In this document: piece after piece, positions 24,072-36,830 of the stretch | Layout: each line of letters opens with the position of its first letter | Numbering within the stretch: position 1 is the stretch's first letter | DNA from: Camarhynchus parvulus | Lineage: Eukaryota > Chordata > Aves > Passeriformes > Thraupidae | Length of the DNA: 64,000 nucleotides | Direction: 5' to 3' | Assembly: GCF_901933205.1 (NCBI RefSeq) | Contig: NC_044572.1 | Location: 23,088,501-23,152,500, forward strand | Translations under genes and position numbers: made by a program | Notes under the pieces: model-generated | Seen by the model: only the letters and a program-made list of their open reading frames with translations | What the model was told of the DNA's origin: nothing | The model's database searches: none

Positions 24072-24170
24072 TTTAACACTTACCTATAAAAATAAGGAAA
24101 CTGAGGCACAGCTCTGTTTTTGTCATGAATTTACCCTCTAGTACTCAGGCACTGGAATTGTATTTTATTT
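24072..24170 (-). mobile_element. MIR/CORE-SINE relic, reverse orientation
   Basis: ACTTACCTATAAAAATAAGG runs into AAACTGAGGCACAGCTCTG, a close match to the minus-strand MIR core (atgaggaaactgaggcacagag). Decayed sequence resembling the rest of the element follows, up to a GCACTGGAATTG stretch. The insertion is old. Confidence 0.65.
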
Positions 24171-27100
24171 GGTAGATGTTTCCAATGACAGCACTACATG
24201 ACTGGCAATGCTGTGCAAAATCTGAATATGAGCCTCACCCTCCCTTTTAATGCTCCTAGATTTTATTGGTTGCTGTTTGTATTGCTGGACCCAGAACATC
24301 ATTGCTCTGTATGTTGTGCAAACTTGGGGTCAATGGATCATATGGATTCTGATTTCAAATATTGATTCAAAAATGCAGTCAGTAGTGTGCTTAGACCCAT
24401 TAGAAGAGAGGGTTGCTCTTGTGTCCATAGCTGTGAGAGTTTTTCATGTTTGTAAATCTCTTGCCTCTGTTGTTCAGTTGAGCTGTAAGGCTTAGGCAAT
24501 GATTCACACTCATATGGAGAAAGAGAACTTAGTTTTTCTTGCTTTGGACTGACCTCTTTGCTGTTTCTGTGTTTACAGCTCAAAAGAGAAATGCTTTGTT
24601 CTGAAGCTCCTGATCAATTTTGAAATAGTAGTACTTTAATAATAGTAGTAATTTTAAAATGGGTTTGCAGGTTTAGGAAGCAAGACTTGTCTTACAGCTG
24701 AGGCCTTGGTTTCCACAGTTTAGTTTTTATAAGTCTACAAAGATTTTAAGATGTGAAATAGCTTCTAAAGGACAAACTAAGCATGCCAGGATTAGGTCCT
24801 GGACACATTGCAAGCATTATGAGCCCCATATTCATTTGTGAATGGTTAAACAGCCTCACCACCCAACAATGCTGTTAAAGCAGACTAGATAAGCCCTGTA
24901 AGTAAAAAGGAAAGGCATAATTGCATTTACATGCCAACTTAAATTCATTCTGCACCTTTTGTCATTTGAGGTCACTAAATGGAGAAGCAAATGTAATATG
25001 ACAGTGTTTCTGTCATATGGGAGTGATTTCAATGAATTAGCAAAATAGACCTTAATAAACAATATGTAATTGCAAGTGTAACATCTTCCAGATAAAAGCA
25101 ATACCACCTTGATAATTCAATTGTAGACAATTCTTTAAAAATAATTAAATACTTTAAAACATGCCGAATTTTTAGGCCATGACAACTGTGTTTCAGATCC
25201 CAACTTGTGTTTATTCTAAAATGCCAGTGTAACCACATCAGAGAGTCTTCCAAGCGTGAGGTCTTGCCCTTGTTTGCATTCAAATCAGCAGCATTAAGTT
25301 GCTTATCTTGAGGTTGAGTAAATAAACTCTAGTTTTCCACTCAGACAACACTTAATGAAGACCCAGACCCACATTCAGCTACCAACTTCTCATGAAGTAA
25401 GGTCCCACAAGCCTTGCCTTCTCCCTGTATCCTAGGACTTTGTTGCAGTGTGTGAAAAGTATTGGCCATGACTGAGCTTCACCAAGGGGAAAACTTCACA
25501 ATAACCATTAAACTGATGCAAACATGCTGCATTGGGAGGCTTCTGTCAGCCACCATGTAAAGTATTTTTGATGGGTTGTCTTAGAAGTAACTTCTTCAGA
25601 AGTGCTGAAGTAATAGACTTTTATTTGGATGGTTGCATTATTAGTGGTCTTCAGCATTTAATGAGTTGTTATTCTAGGCTAACGTAGAATGCTACCCTAT
25701 GTCAAAAGTGCACCAAGTTTGGTGGAATTCATCCTCCTTATGGTATCACCATCATCCTTTTGGATGAAAGAGAAGGGGCTTTTTGGTCAAGTTCTAGTAT
25801 ATCTTGGCTAATATGAATTACTTTCTGCAACACAAATATTAGAAATATTTATAAGGTAATTTAATGACAAAGACCACAAGTAAAATGAAAACGTCTTGTA
25901 TCCCTCAGGGGGCATGTCATGATGCTGTTTTGTTGCATACTTGTTTGTGTAACTGTTTTACATCCTGTGACTCAGTGTTAGTCTCATTGGCTGTGTTTAC
26001 CTGTGAGACTGAAAGTATGGCTCAGTGATGCTTTGTGGCTACTCATGTTGTCTTGTTCAGGTTGAGTACTATTGCTTTGTTACTGGTAACTTTGAGCTCC
26101 ACTACCACGACAGAACACTACAGGACTGCCAGCCACAGGACTGTGCAGTCCCTTTGAGTAACACAAGAACGTGCCAGCCCCCACCTGGCACCTTGCCCAC
26201 CTCTGGTTCTGTGCTGTAGCTCCACTGGGCACTGGTCTGTCACTCTCACTCAGAGGTAGTGTTGGCCTTTTCCTGCAAACTCCATGAATATCCTACTGGC
26301 AGCAGCGCTGCTGAGGCTGTGCTGAATTGGCTCATTTTCCTGGCTGCCCAAGCCATGTGCTGGCATCATCTTTTTTTTTCCCCCCCACCTACCTAGGGTG
26401 GAGACTGTCCTGGCTGCTCTTAATCCCTGCATGATGGAGGAGGTTACGGGCAGTTTGTGCTATTGCAACATCCCCATCCCGCTGCTGCTCTCTTGCCTGT
26501 TACTCTCAAGTAACTCCTCTGGAAGTTTCGTGCTCCAGCCATTGTCAGAATATAACTTGGACAGATCCCCATTTATTGTTGAGAATTGACTGTGCAGTGT
26601 GCATCGTGTTCATCATGAAATCATTGCTGTTCAAACAGAGAAGTTACTTACTCTCAAGGTGTTTGACAGTTTATTCATGACATTTCACTTTTAAATACAA
26701 GCACAAATACTATCCCAAAGGAGCTGATCTTGAGTTAATACTAAGAATACAGAGTTGGCAGGTAAGAATTTTCAAGTTGTTCAAATTAAAATATTACTGC
26801 CCATTGTGGTAAATTCACTCTATGTGAAATTGAGAAGGAAAGGCAACACACCTTTATGATTGCCTTCAGGAAAATGAGTGTTTCATTTATAGCCTACTCA
26901 TCTACAACTGCATCTAAAGAGGAAATAATAATAAAAAAGCTGACACACCTCAAGGTGGGTTTCTCAAAATATTTCTATGAATTAAAAAATTGCAGGAAAA
27001 CCAGCTCATCACAAAGTCAGATTTTGCAATGACTCTTGTTAATTTCTCAGTACTTATTTTTTCTATAATGGTGAAAGCTTTGCTTTTGTTTTCTGTGAAT

Positions 27101-28424
27101 GGGGAGGGTAATTAGTCTCTTCTTAGCATGAAGCTGTCTCTTAAAAGACTGCAAGTAGTTTATTTATTTACTTCTTAATTAAGAAAATAGCTATTCTAAT
27201 TCTGAGGGAAGTAAAAGAAAAGTTTGCATCCTGCTTAAAGGTTTAGCATTTTGTAGGATTGGGCACTTCACTGTTAACAAAATTAATAGAAGCAAGTGGT
27301 GCTCAGTTATAAGAAAATGGATTCCAACCAATTCCAGTAAAGTGTTGCAACTGGGATGACTTAACTTGGTATCTGAGCACCACCTCCACTTCCTGACACA
27401 AAGATTTGCAGTTCTGGAGTGGTGAAGCATACCAGCTCTCAGCCCACGTGTGACAGCAAATGGGGAGTGCTGTGCTGAGCGCTGCTCAGTCCCTGGTGTT
27501 TTGTTGGGGCTGCTCTCCCCAGGTGTGAGGACGTGGGGAAGAGAGATGGAAACCAGGGTGCTGGGTAGGCAGCTGGCTGTGGTGTGCCGGCATGGAAAGG
27601 GCAAGAGAGGCAGGAGGAGGAGGAGGGGCTGCAAAAGGGGAAGGCACTAGGAGATGGTTGTCTGCACAGGCCAGGTTTGAGATGTTGAACTGGGAACTTG
27701 TGGCAGTGCAGGATTTGTGCCTCTCTTGCCAGTGGTAGCTGAAGAGCACCATAACTCAGATGTGGAAGGGAATGGCTTTCCAGAGCATGCAGAAACCATG
27801 GGCAGGCCCTCCAGCACATGCCCCAGAGTCACAGAAGGTGGAGGCAGGGAAACAGCTTGTCTGGGTGTTTCAGAATCCCAACAAGACAAACCATTGTTGT
27901 TGCATCATGGAAGAGGGACAAGCAGAGTGGGCTGCAAACCTGGGGCTGAGGCAGTGCTGGGATGGGGAGCAGGGCAAGGCGAGGAGCCCAGCCAGAGCCA
28001 GCTTTCTCTAGATGGCAACCACAAGGCTTCCACAGGTTTCCCTGGATCCTGTTTTCCACTCCAAGATTAAAAATCTCCCTGCAGGGGAAAATGGAAAGGA
28101 AATTGTGTGGTAGGCTTTGCTATGTTTCCAGCTGACTCTTTCCATAGAAGTGGGCAGCTGGGCCCAGTGTTTTTTAAGATATCTTTACAGTAAGAGTAAA
28201 ATCCCAGCTCTGCTGAAGGCAACAGGCAATTGTGAGCCTCCCATTGGCCTCCTGAGGGCTGTAATTTCATCTTGGCTTCGAGATGCATTAGGAAGTGCAT
28301 GGAGATCCTGGGAATAGAAAAGGGGGAAGTCAAAAATAAAGATTTTTCATCCAGAAGTTGTTTATAGTTAGTTAGTTTCATCAGAATTCAAAATGTTTTC
28401 AGTGTTTTTCTAACCCTATTCACT

Positions 28425-28545
28425 AAGGTTATGTAGGTACTATCCAGGGGCAGACATTATCTAAGCATTTGAGTACTTCAGTACCTCAGTCCTCTGTTTT
28501 GTAAAAAAAGGAGATTACTTTCTCAAAAATGATCAGTTACCAAAT
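28425..28545 (+). mobile_element. Possible MIR 3' fragment
   Basis: TACCTCAGTCCTCTGTTTTG is followed by TAAAAAAAGGAGATTAC, which resembles the MIR segment cctcagtttcctcatctgtaaaatggggataat. The stretch GTTTTGTAAAAAAA and TTTCTCAAAAATGAT recurs near 30,063-30,100, so the two may be copies of the same family. Confidence 0.35.
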
Positions 28546-29120
28546 ACTTGTTTTGATTTTAGGGTCCTTAAAAAAAAAGGTAATAATCTCTGTTTGAAAT
28601 TGGGTTACTTTTACTTCTGTGTGTGCTGACAATCTGAATGTCTAGCAGGATTTTCTATCATTTGGGTTTACAATTCTTTATAAAAGTCACATGTTATATT
28701 TTCTCAGAAGTGTTGTTTTCTTGCAGCAGTTCTGGAAATAGCTTTTCTGTCACGGCCAGTAAGTGGATGTGTACCATTTGTGAAGGCAGCCTGGAGAGCA
28801 GGCACAGGCAAACTGCAAAACAACTTAATTTGTGGAATTAACACTTCACGTTGACACCCATTAAAAATATTCAGAGATTGACTCAGCCTGCCCATGTTGC
28901 ACAAATAACATGCTTGGCTCTGAATGATTCAAGATCTTATCTGCTCTCAGCACAAGTTCACTGCGGAGGGCCTGATCCTGTTCTCATTAACCTACAAAGG
29001 AGTTTTGCTGCACACTTCAAAGGGAATTACATGAGCAGCATTTGCAATGAAGCACACATGGTTCCTGTATCTTTTCCCTTTTTTCTTTCTCTTTTTAAAA
29101 AATTATTTTCCAAAGTACAA

Positions 29121-29140
29121 CAAAACAAAACAAAACAAAA
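29121..29140 (+). repeat. CAAAA simple repeat
   Basis: Four perfect CAAAA units followed by AAG, preceded by related A-rich sequence. This could be the tail of a lost retroposed sequence or a plain microsatellite; no body is visible upstream. Confidence 0.8.
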
Positions 29141-30009
29141 AAGTAGGCTAGGAAGCAGTCAAAATAAAGTTGCTATCTGTTGAGCCGTGTTGCTGCTTGA
29201 GACCTCTGCTTGTTTGGAGTTCTTAAGTGCAAATTTAGAGTAGAAACCAGAAATAGCTGAGAAGGGTTTGATTATATTTGTAGCTGAGTACCCTCCATTC
29301 CCATCATCTCTGTAATGGGAGCCTTGCACGGCCCATGGTGTTTCTTTGCACTTTGCACAAGTATTTGCACAGATGTGGAGCAGAGCTGGTGTGTGCAGCC
29401 ACTGATCATGTATCCACGTAAACAGCAGTGCCTGGGGGGGCACTGCACACAGCTCCTCTAAGCCCTGGGAAGGGAACCACGTTCCTTCTTTTTTTCCCTG
29501 TGCACAGATTTTGAAAAGGAGGAGACACATATGGAGGAGGGATAGGAAAGAGCAACCATTGGGGATTTTGTTTGGTTTTCCGTTTCTTCCGTGCTGTCAT
29601 ATTAAATAAGAGAATGAGTTCAGCCATATTTTGCCCTTATGGTTTTATTGCTTTGTAGAAGAAAAGCCTTGTGACTCTACAAAGATGCTGGATCCTTTGG
29701 CAGAGGGAGCAGCAAGCATGTTGCTCAGCCATTCAACACACATTCTAAAAACACTCAGTGGTAGAAGGGCATGGTACCTCAAATGCATCACCCACAGTGG
29801 TGCACAGCAGTGGTGCAGAAGAACCATCCCTCCTGTGGAGGCCCAGACAGACTCTGTCCCTACTGTCCCTTTTCCTCCATCTCCAGGCCACAACCACAGC
29901 ATCTGCCTCAGTTCAGATGCTGATCTCTGCTGCCCATGTTTGCCCATGAAAAAGCCAAACAAGATCATCATTTGCTGCTACCTGAAACCCAATGGTAATG
30001 AGATGGTGA

Positions 30010-30110
30010 CAAACTCAGGTACTCACTCCCATTTTTGTCCAAATTCAAACCTTTAGACTTCAGTTTTGTAAAAAAAAGAGACTGGTTTCTCAAAAATGAT
30101 GCATTCCTGT
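30010..30110 (+). mobile_element. Possible MIR 3' fragment, similar to 28,425-28,545
   Basis: AACCTTTAGACTTCAGTTTT is followed by GTAAAAAAAAGAGACTGG and TTTCTCAAAAATGAT. It shares the arrangement of the piece 1.6 kb upstream and resembles the MIR aacctctctgtgcctcagttt portion. It is too decayed to be certain. Confidence 0.35.
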
Positions 30111-30619
30111 TTCCTATTCTCTGAAGCTTGCTTACCTGGTTTCAAAGCTGTGAAGTCATGCTCTGTGGGGGATGCTCTGTGCTGTCCTGAGGGAGCAAAC
30201 ATGAGTGAGCTTGCTTCTAGTCTTTGAGGGATCTTTCCCCCCTGCCCTACTGTTGCCCTGTTTGATTCTCAGTCAGCCTTGCCAACTTCTCCCCATGCCA
30301 GAAGATGGTTTCCTTACCCCCATGCTGCAAACATCCTCTTCCCTCCTGGCTGTGGGCAGGCATCTCTCCAAGCTGTTTCCTTCTCACTTTGGCAAGTCTT
30401 CCAACAGAAGAATTGAGGCAAATGACATGTGGGGACATGAATCTCTGTTCTTTTCTCCACCACAGCTACCTCAGTTACTGGAAACTTTGCTGTTCTTCAG
30501 TGGGTCCTGATGAGTGTCACCATCTCAGCCCGTATCACTCTTCACAGTTATTTATTGAAATGCAGTGGGAATCTGCCTGCAGTTCAGGCTTAGCATGCCA
30601 AGCAGACTGAAGTTTTGGG

Positions 30620-30705
30620 TCCACATATCTGCTCTAAGGCCAGCAGAGTAGGAATAGGACTCAAATTTTCTGTATCTCCCTTGTATATCCTGATAAATAG
30701 GTTAT
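30620..30705 (-). mobile_element. Possible MIR relic, reverse orientation
   Basis: TAAGGCCAGCAGAGTAGGAA and TAGGACTCAAATTTTCTGTA resemble the minus-strand MIR head (aagtggcagagccgggattcgaacccaggtctg). Only this portion is recognisable. Confidence 0.4.
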
Positions 30706-32009
30706 TCTGAGGATGGGTCCACTCTTTTTTCACAAAGAAACTGCTAAGCATCTGAGGTTTCTCATAATGTAAGATGCAGAGAAATCTGAAATTGAAAAGT
30801 TTCCGAGGACAGGTAGGTGACCTGTTTTCCAAGCCTTACTAGGTGACCTCTTTAAGGTTCTTGCACTCTGTGCTGTCTTCTTTCTGGTGTCAGAAGAAGC
30901 CAAAAACCTTTCTGGAAGATGGTTTGGATGGTTGTGCTCTGAATTCCTCTGGTGGGTGTCATCAGGGATGTTCGTGGGGAGGCCCAGAGAGCCCCCTAAG
31001 TACTGGTGTGAAGGCTGGGGGCAGCAGCCTGGCTGTCAGACACCACAGTGGCAGTAGTTAGTTGGGACTGCTGCAGGGGTGAGCAGAAATGAGCCCTGCC
31101 CTGCTGCCTCTCTGCCCCTCCAGACTGAAAAGGGTGTAAGGAAGAACAGCACACAAACGTGACAATAGCTAGTTTAAAAAGCCTTGATGTTCTTCTGTGG
31201 TGTTCCTAATGGAAAAGAATGATTTTAGATAATCACAAAAACATGTCCTGTGGCAAACAGCAATCTCTACTACCTCTGAGTCTATTTAGAAGATGACATG
31301 CCCTTGGAAAATGCTTCAATAGCCACCGAAATGCCCAATGCATGTTAACGATCTAACCAATAAGTTATAGGTTCCTTTTTTTTTTTTGATTCATTGAAGA
31401 ACATTGACAAAACTGCAAACATATGTTTCTGCTGCTAAAGCTTAGTCTTATCACAGTTTGAAAATGTGGAAAATCAATTACATGCTTTGAATTGCTCCCT
31501 TTATTGCTATAAAAGAATTTCTTCATTCTTTCAGGATAGGGTACATTTGGTAACATCTACTGCTAACAGGCTGTTAGGACTTTCTGCTAAATTAATGCAC
31601 TACAAGTAAACTAAACAGAAGGCCAGTGGAATGCTAAACATCCACTTTCTCCTCTGTTGTGGCTGTGCTGCAGCTTGGGAACCCTCAGCCTTGTTGCTAC
31701 AACATCTGGACAACATTTGGGGCTGTCTCTCAAGTGCACGGGTGTGCACCTCCGGTGAATTTTAACTTTCAACATCTCTCTGCCTCTAATCTATATTTAA
31801 TGTTTCATGACTAGTAGTCAAAGAAACTTCAGCTAAATATCAGCTTGGAATGAAAATGATCCTTGGGAAAACACTAATTTTCAGCATTCACCAGCAAAGT
31901 ATCTGTGACAGAGACATTCCCTGGAGATTTGTAGCCCATTCTCTCACAGTAATAATAATTAAGACTTGTGATTACTGTGCCCACATAATCAAAGATCGCT
32001 CCATAAAAT

Positions 32010-32205
32010 ATACTCCCTAAAGGGACGAATTCCCTGCTCCTAACTGGATGTCAGTCAGAGGGATCAGCACCCCCAGGGATCTGGAGTCTTTGCTTGCCCT
32101 TTTCATTACCGTGTTGTTAGCATTGTGTTACTTCATATTCTTCTCAATGCAAATGAGTAGGTAATCATGTGTAAATCGTGCCCTCCAGAAGGCACATGTA
32201 GTGAG
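32010..32205. promoter_or_regulatory. Candidate regulatory block with an octamer site
   Basis: A complex segment with a perfect POU octamer ATGCAAAT at 32,147-32,154, beside GTAATCATG and several CpG pairs (GGGACGAATTCC, TACCGTG, AATCGTGCC). It has no repeat and no coding potential. Enhancer function is inferred from motif density alone. Confidence 0.25.
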
Positions 32206-33979
32206 GTTTTTTTCCCCCAAATCTACCACAGGGATTTCTCACATGGAACATAATTACATCTCTGCCATATGGGCTCATTTATATTCTATTACAGGTTAAG
32301 CTAATACGACTCAGAAATATTCTAAAAATACCTCAAAGTATTTTGAGCACTGTCAAAACACTTGTCATTTCTTTCTTGCCTGTTTGATTGTGAATGACTT
32401 GATATTTATTTAGAGATCCACAGTGCCAAGTAAATTCAGAAAAACAATATCAGACCAGTGTGTGTTGCCCAGTGTCCAAAAAATACTTTAAATTCTCTCT
32501 CATTAAATCCTTCTTCAGTAAGGGCAAATAGGAGGGTGAACAATGAGACAGAAAAGCCTCTAAGACATATTTACCTGCAGCAGCACCTCAGTGGGTTTTC
32601 AATTTCCCAGGAGGAAAGGAACCTCCATTTCGGTCATGTAGTTTTATCATCATTTGGCTGGATCAAGTGTTTGATGTAATTACACTGACAAAGCTATATG
32701 TGCACTTTAGCCATTACAAAACTACAAACCTCTCTGCCCACAGAGGCAGGGCTACTGTGGAAATAACTGTTGCCTAAAAAAATTTATGGTAAAATAAGAA
32801 TAGGTTACCTTTAAAACTGGAGCCACTAAAGGTTATATGATATTTTTTTCAGAAATGAGGTACTAGATATTAATATGTTATTTTCCAATTTCAGGGAAAA
32901 TATTTTATGCTACCATTCGATTTTATTTGACAAGATATTGTAATCATTATTACTTCACTGATTTTTAAAACTAATACCACTGACATCTCTGGATAAAGTC
33001 TGAGTCTACCGCAATCTTAATTTTATTCTTTTGAATCATACATTCAATATTTTGCCCTTTGAAATGTGATCAGATTTTCTTTATTCCACTAGCTAAGAAG
33101 GAAACATATAGAAAGTAATATGCAGGTAGGAATATTAGGGCAGAGGATGGGAGGGGACGTCACTGGACTTGCACATGACACTTCAGATGATACTTTGCAA
33201 AAGCAGTGACTTGACTTTTGTTCCAAAGAGATGCTTGTAAGAAATTGGACCAGTGTTGAAAACAGCAGCTGTATGTTGCAGGAGATAAAATTCAGTCCTG
33301 GTTTATAAAGTCCTTTGAGGTTTTCAGTGATGGAAAATTCTATGTAGCTATAAAATCCATTCTATAACTATGAAATAAATTCTGATACCTTTCTAGAACT
33401 GAATAATATATTTCAGAGTGTTGCCAGAAAGTGCCTTTTTTTTTCTTTCTTTCTGATTTTATTATATGATAGCATAACCTTTTGGATTATTCAACATTTG
33501 AATACTAAACTCAACCTTTCCTGAATGCTCTTTACATGTATTCAGAAACAATAATTATTGCTAACACCTTGTTGCTCAGACTTCTGTGCAACAAAGTATG
33601 TAAGCAGCTAACATTAAGTGTATGAAAATCCCCCTTGAAGTCAGACACATGTATTTTTCTGGATCAAAGTCTAGAAGCTACAATGTTTGTAATTGTGCAA
33701 TCATGTCAGACTCAGAGGAGAGTTTCGGTGGAGTTTACCCTTGTTCCTAAAAGACATCTTTCAAAACCAGCAGAAACAACAGGGTTTTGGTCAGAGCTGT
33801 GCACTGGTCATTGCTGGATAAGGAGAACAGTCTGACTGTGTTTTTACTGTAGAAGGGAAAAATCCAGCCCAACTATGAGTTTATTACCCAAGAAGACTAT
33901 TTTTCCAGCCTTCGAAATTCCTGCAGTAGCATAAAGGACACTACAGTGATTTCATACATTGAGGAGGCATTAAAAAAAG

Positions 33980-34100
33980 ACTGGTCTCCTGGGCTGTAGA
34001 ACAAAGAGAAACAAATTTCAAATCTCAGACCTAGCTCTATTAACTAATGCTTTAATTCATCTGTCATAGATGTTTGATTAAAGAACCTGCTATACAATTT
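33980..34100 (+). mobile_element. Possible MIR relic
   Basis: GTAGAACAAAG, then TTTCAAATCTCAGACCTAGC and TCTATTAACTAATG, then TTTAATTCATCTGTCATAG. The sequence follows the MIR head-to-middle order with many changes. It is a weak call. Confidence 0.3.
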
Positions 34101-34572
34101 ATTTTGCAAGTTCTATAGCCCTGATTGCGTAAAGGTATCCTGTGCCCTTGGAAAAACCATCTCTCCTTACATGTGCAAAAGGGTATCCCTTCATACAACA
34201 ATTCCACAACCTGCTTCCTTTTTCTTCAGGCAAGGTTTTGCATTTTCATTCCCCAATTTCATTTATTGTAAAATAACAGTGGTCACTGTGCCTGCTGCAC
34301 TGAAATTGCTGCATTCTTGTCATGGCTTTGTGCTCATCCCTGGGCATCCACCACTGCCCACTGCTGCAGCTCAGTCAGAGTGGTGGCACAAGGTGACAGG
34401 CACTGACATCCCCATGTCACATCACACCATGTGCAGGGGCAGCAGAGGGGGCCAGCAAAGCAGGCAACAGCATTCCCAAATATTCTGGACTACAACCTTC
34501 CCAAGAGAGGGGATGATGCTAATGTGCCCTCCTAGAGTTCTCCTTTATTAATTGCATGCTGGAAGCAGCAAT

Positions 34573-34628
34573 TGCATTGCATATATATCTATTTATATAT
34601 ATACATACATGTACATATATGCATTGCA
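34573..34628. repeat. AT-rich imperfect inverted repeat
   Basis: TGCATTGCATATAT at 34,573-34,586 is the near-perfect reverse complement (one mismatch) of ATATATGCATTGCA at 34,615-34,628. An AT-rich loop lies between them and includes the palindrome TACATGTA. It could extrude as a hairpin or simply be a decayed TA microsatellite. Confidence 0.6.
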
Positions 34629-35619
34629 CATATGTCAGCCATATCCCAGTATGTCAATATTTTCTTTCAGACAGTGGGCTGCCATGGATTTTCAGCAGAG
34701 ATATCTAGCTGGTGCTGTATGTATATGCTCAGTTCTGTGTTCTGGAGGAGGTTTTTATTTGTAGTTGGTTCCTGGATGGAAAGTTCTGGCCTGCACTGGA
34801 AATGGATACATTTCATCATGCATATGATTTTCAGCAATAGGTAAATCAAGAGCTTTTGTATGAAAATGATTCCTAATATGACATTTTAAATAAATCATTC
34901 CTGGATATTTAAATCATCTCATGATTAAGTTTTGATCTTCCTTGTCATTTGATGAATAAATGTGAAATTCTTTAGCTGTCTAATGTGATCTACTGTCTGC
35001 TAATACCCAGCTCTCTGAAACCCTTTGTAAATCATTATAGTTTGCATCATCTCTTTGGCTAACACATCGTGTCTGCTAACACACAGTGTCTGCTTTCCAA
35101 AACTGTGTAGATGATAATCTGTTTTAATACCTGTACAAATCAATCAAATTTATTTTGTGCACTGTTCACTAGCTGCCAAATTGGGTGGAGAATAGAAACA
35201 CTTAGCAGGGGAATCAGACTCTACATAAACATGCATTTGATAAGCCTTGCAATCTGAGTGGGGGAGGATGTGAAATTCAGCATTTTATTTCCTAATCTAC
35301 AAACAGATTTTAAAAAATGGCTTCCAGAAACAGAAATATAGGGCAGAATTGTGGAGTCCTTACTCATGTTGCTGAGCAGATTCATTCTGGATTTATCCCA
35401 CTGGAGTTTAATACTATCACCTCCAGGGTGGCTGAAAGGATGCAGAGTTTCTTGCAAGGCACTTTGATGCTCTGTCTAGCACAGAACGTGGGTAGCATTT
35501 CTTCAAACCTCCTCAAGGGCCAGATTTCTGAGTCCTCTTTGCTGCTTCTGAGCACCATTGCTCCAGGATCCTGTAAATATCCAAACTGACTGGTGGCAAA
35601 ACTGATGGGTGGGCTGAAG

Positions 35620-35775
35620 TACCTGATGGATTCTGCCAGAGGATTTGGGTTCAGTCTTCAAGCCTGTACATCCCAGCTTTCAAGTCTTCATTTTAAACTG
35701 AGTGAATTCCATCATTTGCAAAATGAAGGTTTCTTTAAATAAAAATTATCTACCTCCATTTCTCCCTCACACCTA
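35620..35775 (+). mobile_element. Possible MIR relic
   Basis: TTTGGGTTCAGTCTTCAAGC is followed by TACATCCCAGCTTT, then TTCCATCATTTGCAAAATGA and AATTATCTACCTCC. The end matches the MIR segment tcctcatctgtaaaatggggataataatacctacctc. It is ancient and diverged. Confidence 0.4.
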
Positions 35776-36569
35776 GTCTCCTGTTGAAAGAACGTAGTTG
35801 CACTGGGAAAATTTAAAATTGACTACAACCATAATGCTTTTTATTCACACAAAAATCCATATTTAAGCACTGTCACAGATGAATTCAAGAATAAATTGCT
35901 AAACACATTTCAAAATATAGGGGTAGGAGGATGGAAATCAGTGCCAAGAAAACTGTCATAAGGCAAAGTGTCTATCAAGTGAGTGCTGCTAAAATTTTGC
36001 AGCATTAAACACTACAGACAAGGTCATTGTCAGAGGGAAGATGGATAGATTCCCAGTATTACAATAGTATTCCTGATTGCAGGTAGTTGAGGACAGTTTT
36101 AATTTTAGAAAGAACAGTATAGCCTTTGTTCACTTGGTCTCTCACTTGCAAAAAAAAGAATTTCCCTTCTCACATACATTCACAATCCCTGTTAAAATAC
36201 TCCATGGTATAAAACTCCTTGGGTAGGAGAGAATACTAAGCATAAATGAGTAAGTATTTTAAGATTGTTCCTCTCAAAAGGGAACATTATATGCCCATAC
36301 CATACCCTTCTAGTTCTTTTGGAGAAGAGTTTTCTGGATAATGCAGAAAGAGGGCAGATAAGTTTTTTACTTAAAGGTAAATGTACCAAAATTCCTTCAA
36401 TTGATTGAGAATTTTTATTACAGGCATGGTCTGATTTTCCACTAGTTTATATCATGCATGACTCTTTGCACCAATGAAAAGAAATTGTTAAGTGATATGC
36501 ATTTTTACTGTGCCCTTGTTTAGCAGTAATGCTCATAAGATGAAAGGTAGTGCAGCATTCAAGATGTAC

Positions 36570-36830
36570 ATGCAGTTACCAGGATAATTATTATCCTCAA
36601 ATATTAATGTGATTTGAATTTAAATGAGCATTGAAATGAATTTTAAACGACAGAAGAAGCAATGTCATGTCTTCATCTCCTGGTGAGGAACAAGAGCTCT
36701 AATGTCAGCTCATGGCTCAGAAGCCAATGTCGTATTGACCATGAAGCCCTCAGATGACAATGACCTCCATCACTGCTTGTGTGAGCTGGACTCGACCTGG
36801 TGACCTAGAGGCTGAAAGGCCATACATTTC
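36570..36830. promoter_or_regulatory. Candidate regulatory block
   Basis: The near-palindrome GGATAATTATTATCC at about 36,582-36,596 precedes a complex segment with CpG pairs and TGACC half sites (ATTGACCATG, AATGACCTCC, GGTGACCTAG). This could be an ancient enhancer or an unrecognised old SINE. Confidence 0.25.

Larger units (their letters stand above)
21396..31999. other. Gene-free region downstream of FZD1
   Basis: AT-rich sequence with T runs at about 21,707-21,726 and 22,330-22,350 and a GT-rich stretch at 23,576-23,600. It also holds the MIR-like relics listed separately and a G-rich segment at about 27,500-28,000. Open frames on both strands in that segment reach about 150 codons but have no recognisable domain and overlap each other, as expected by chance in GC-richer DNA. 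A cluster of three TTTGCAC motifs lies at 29,345-29,370. Confidence 0.6.

Noticed and set aside
27191..27819. Minus-strand open frames of 126-147 codons
   Set aside because: Several overlapping frames in GC-richer sequence, none with a recognisable domain or supporting splice structure.
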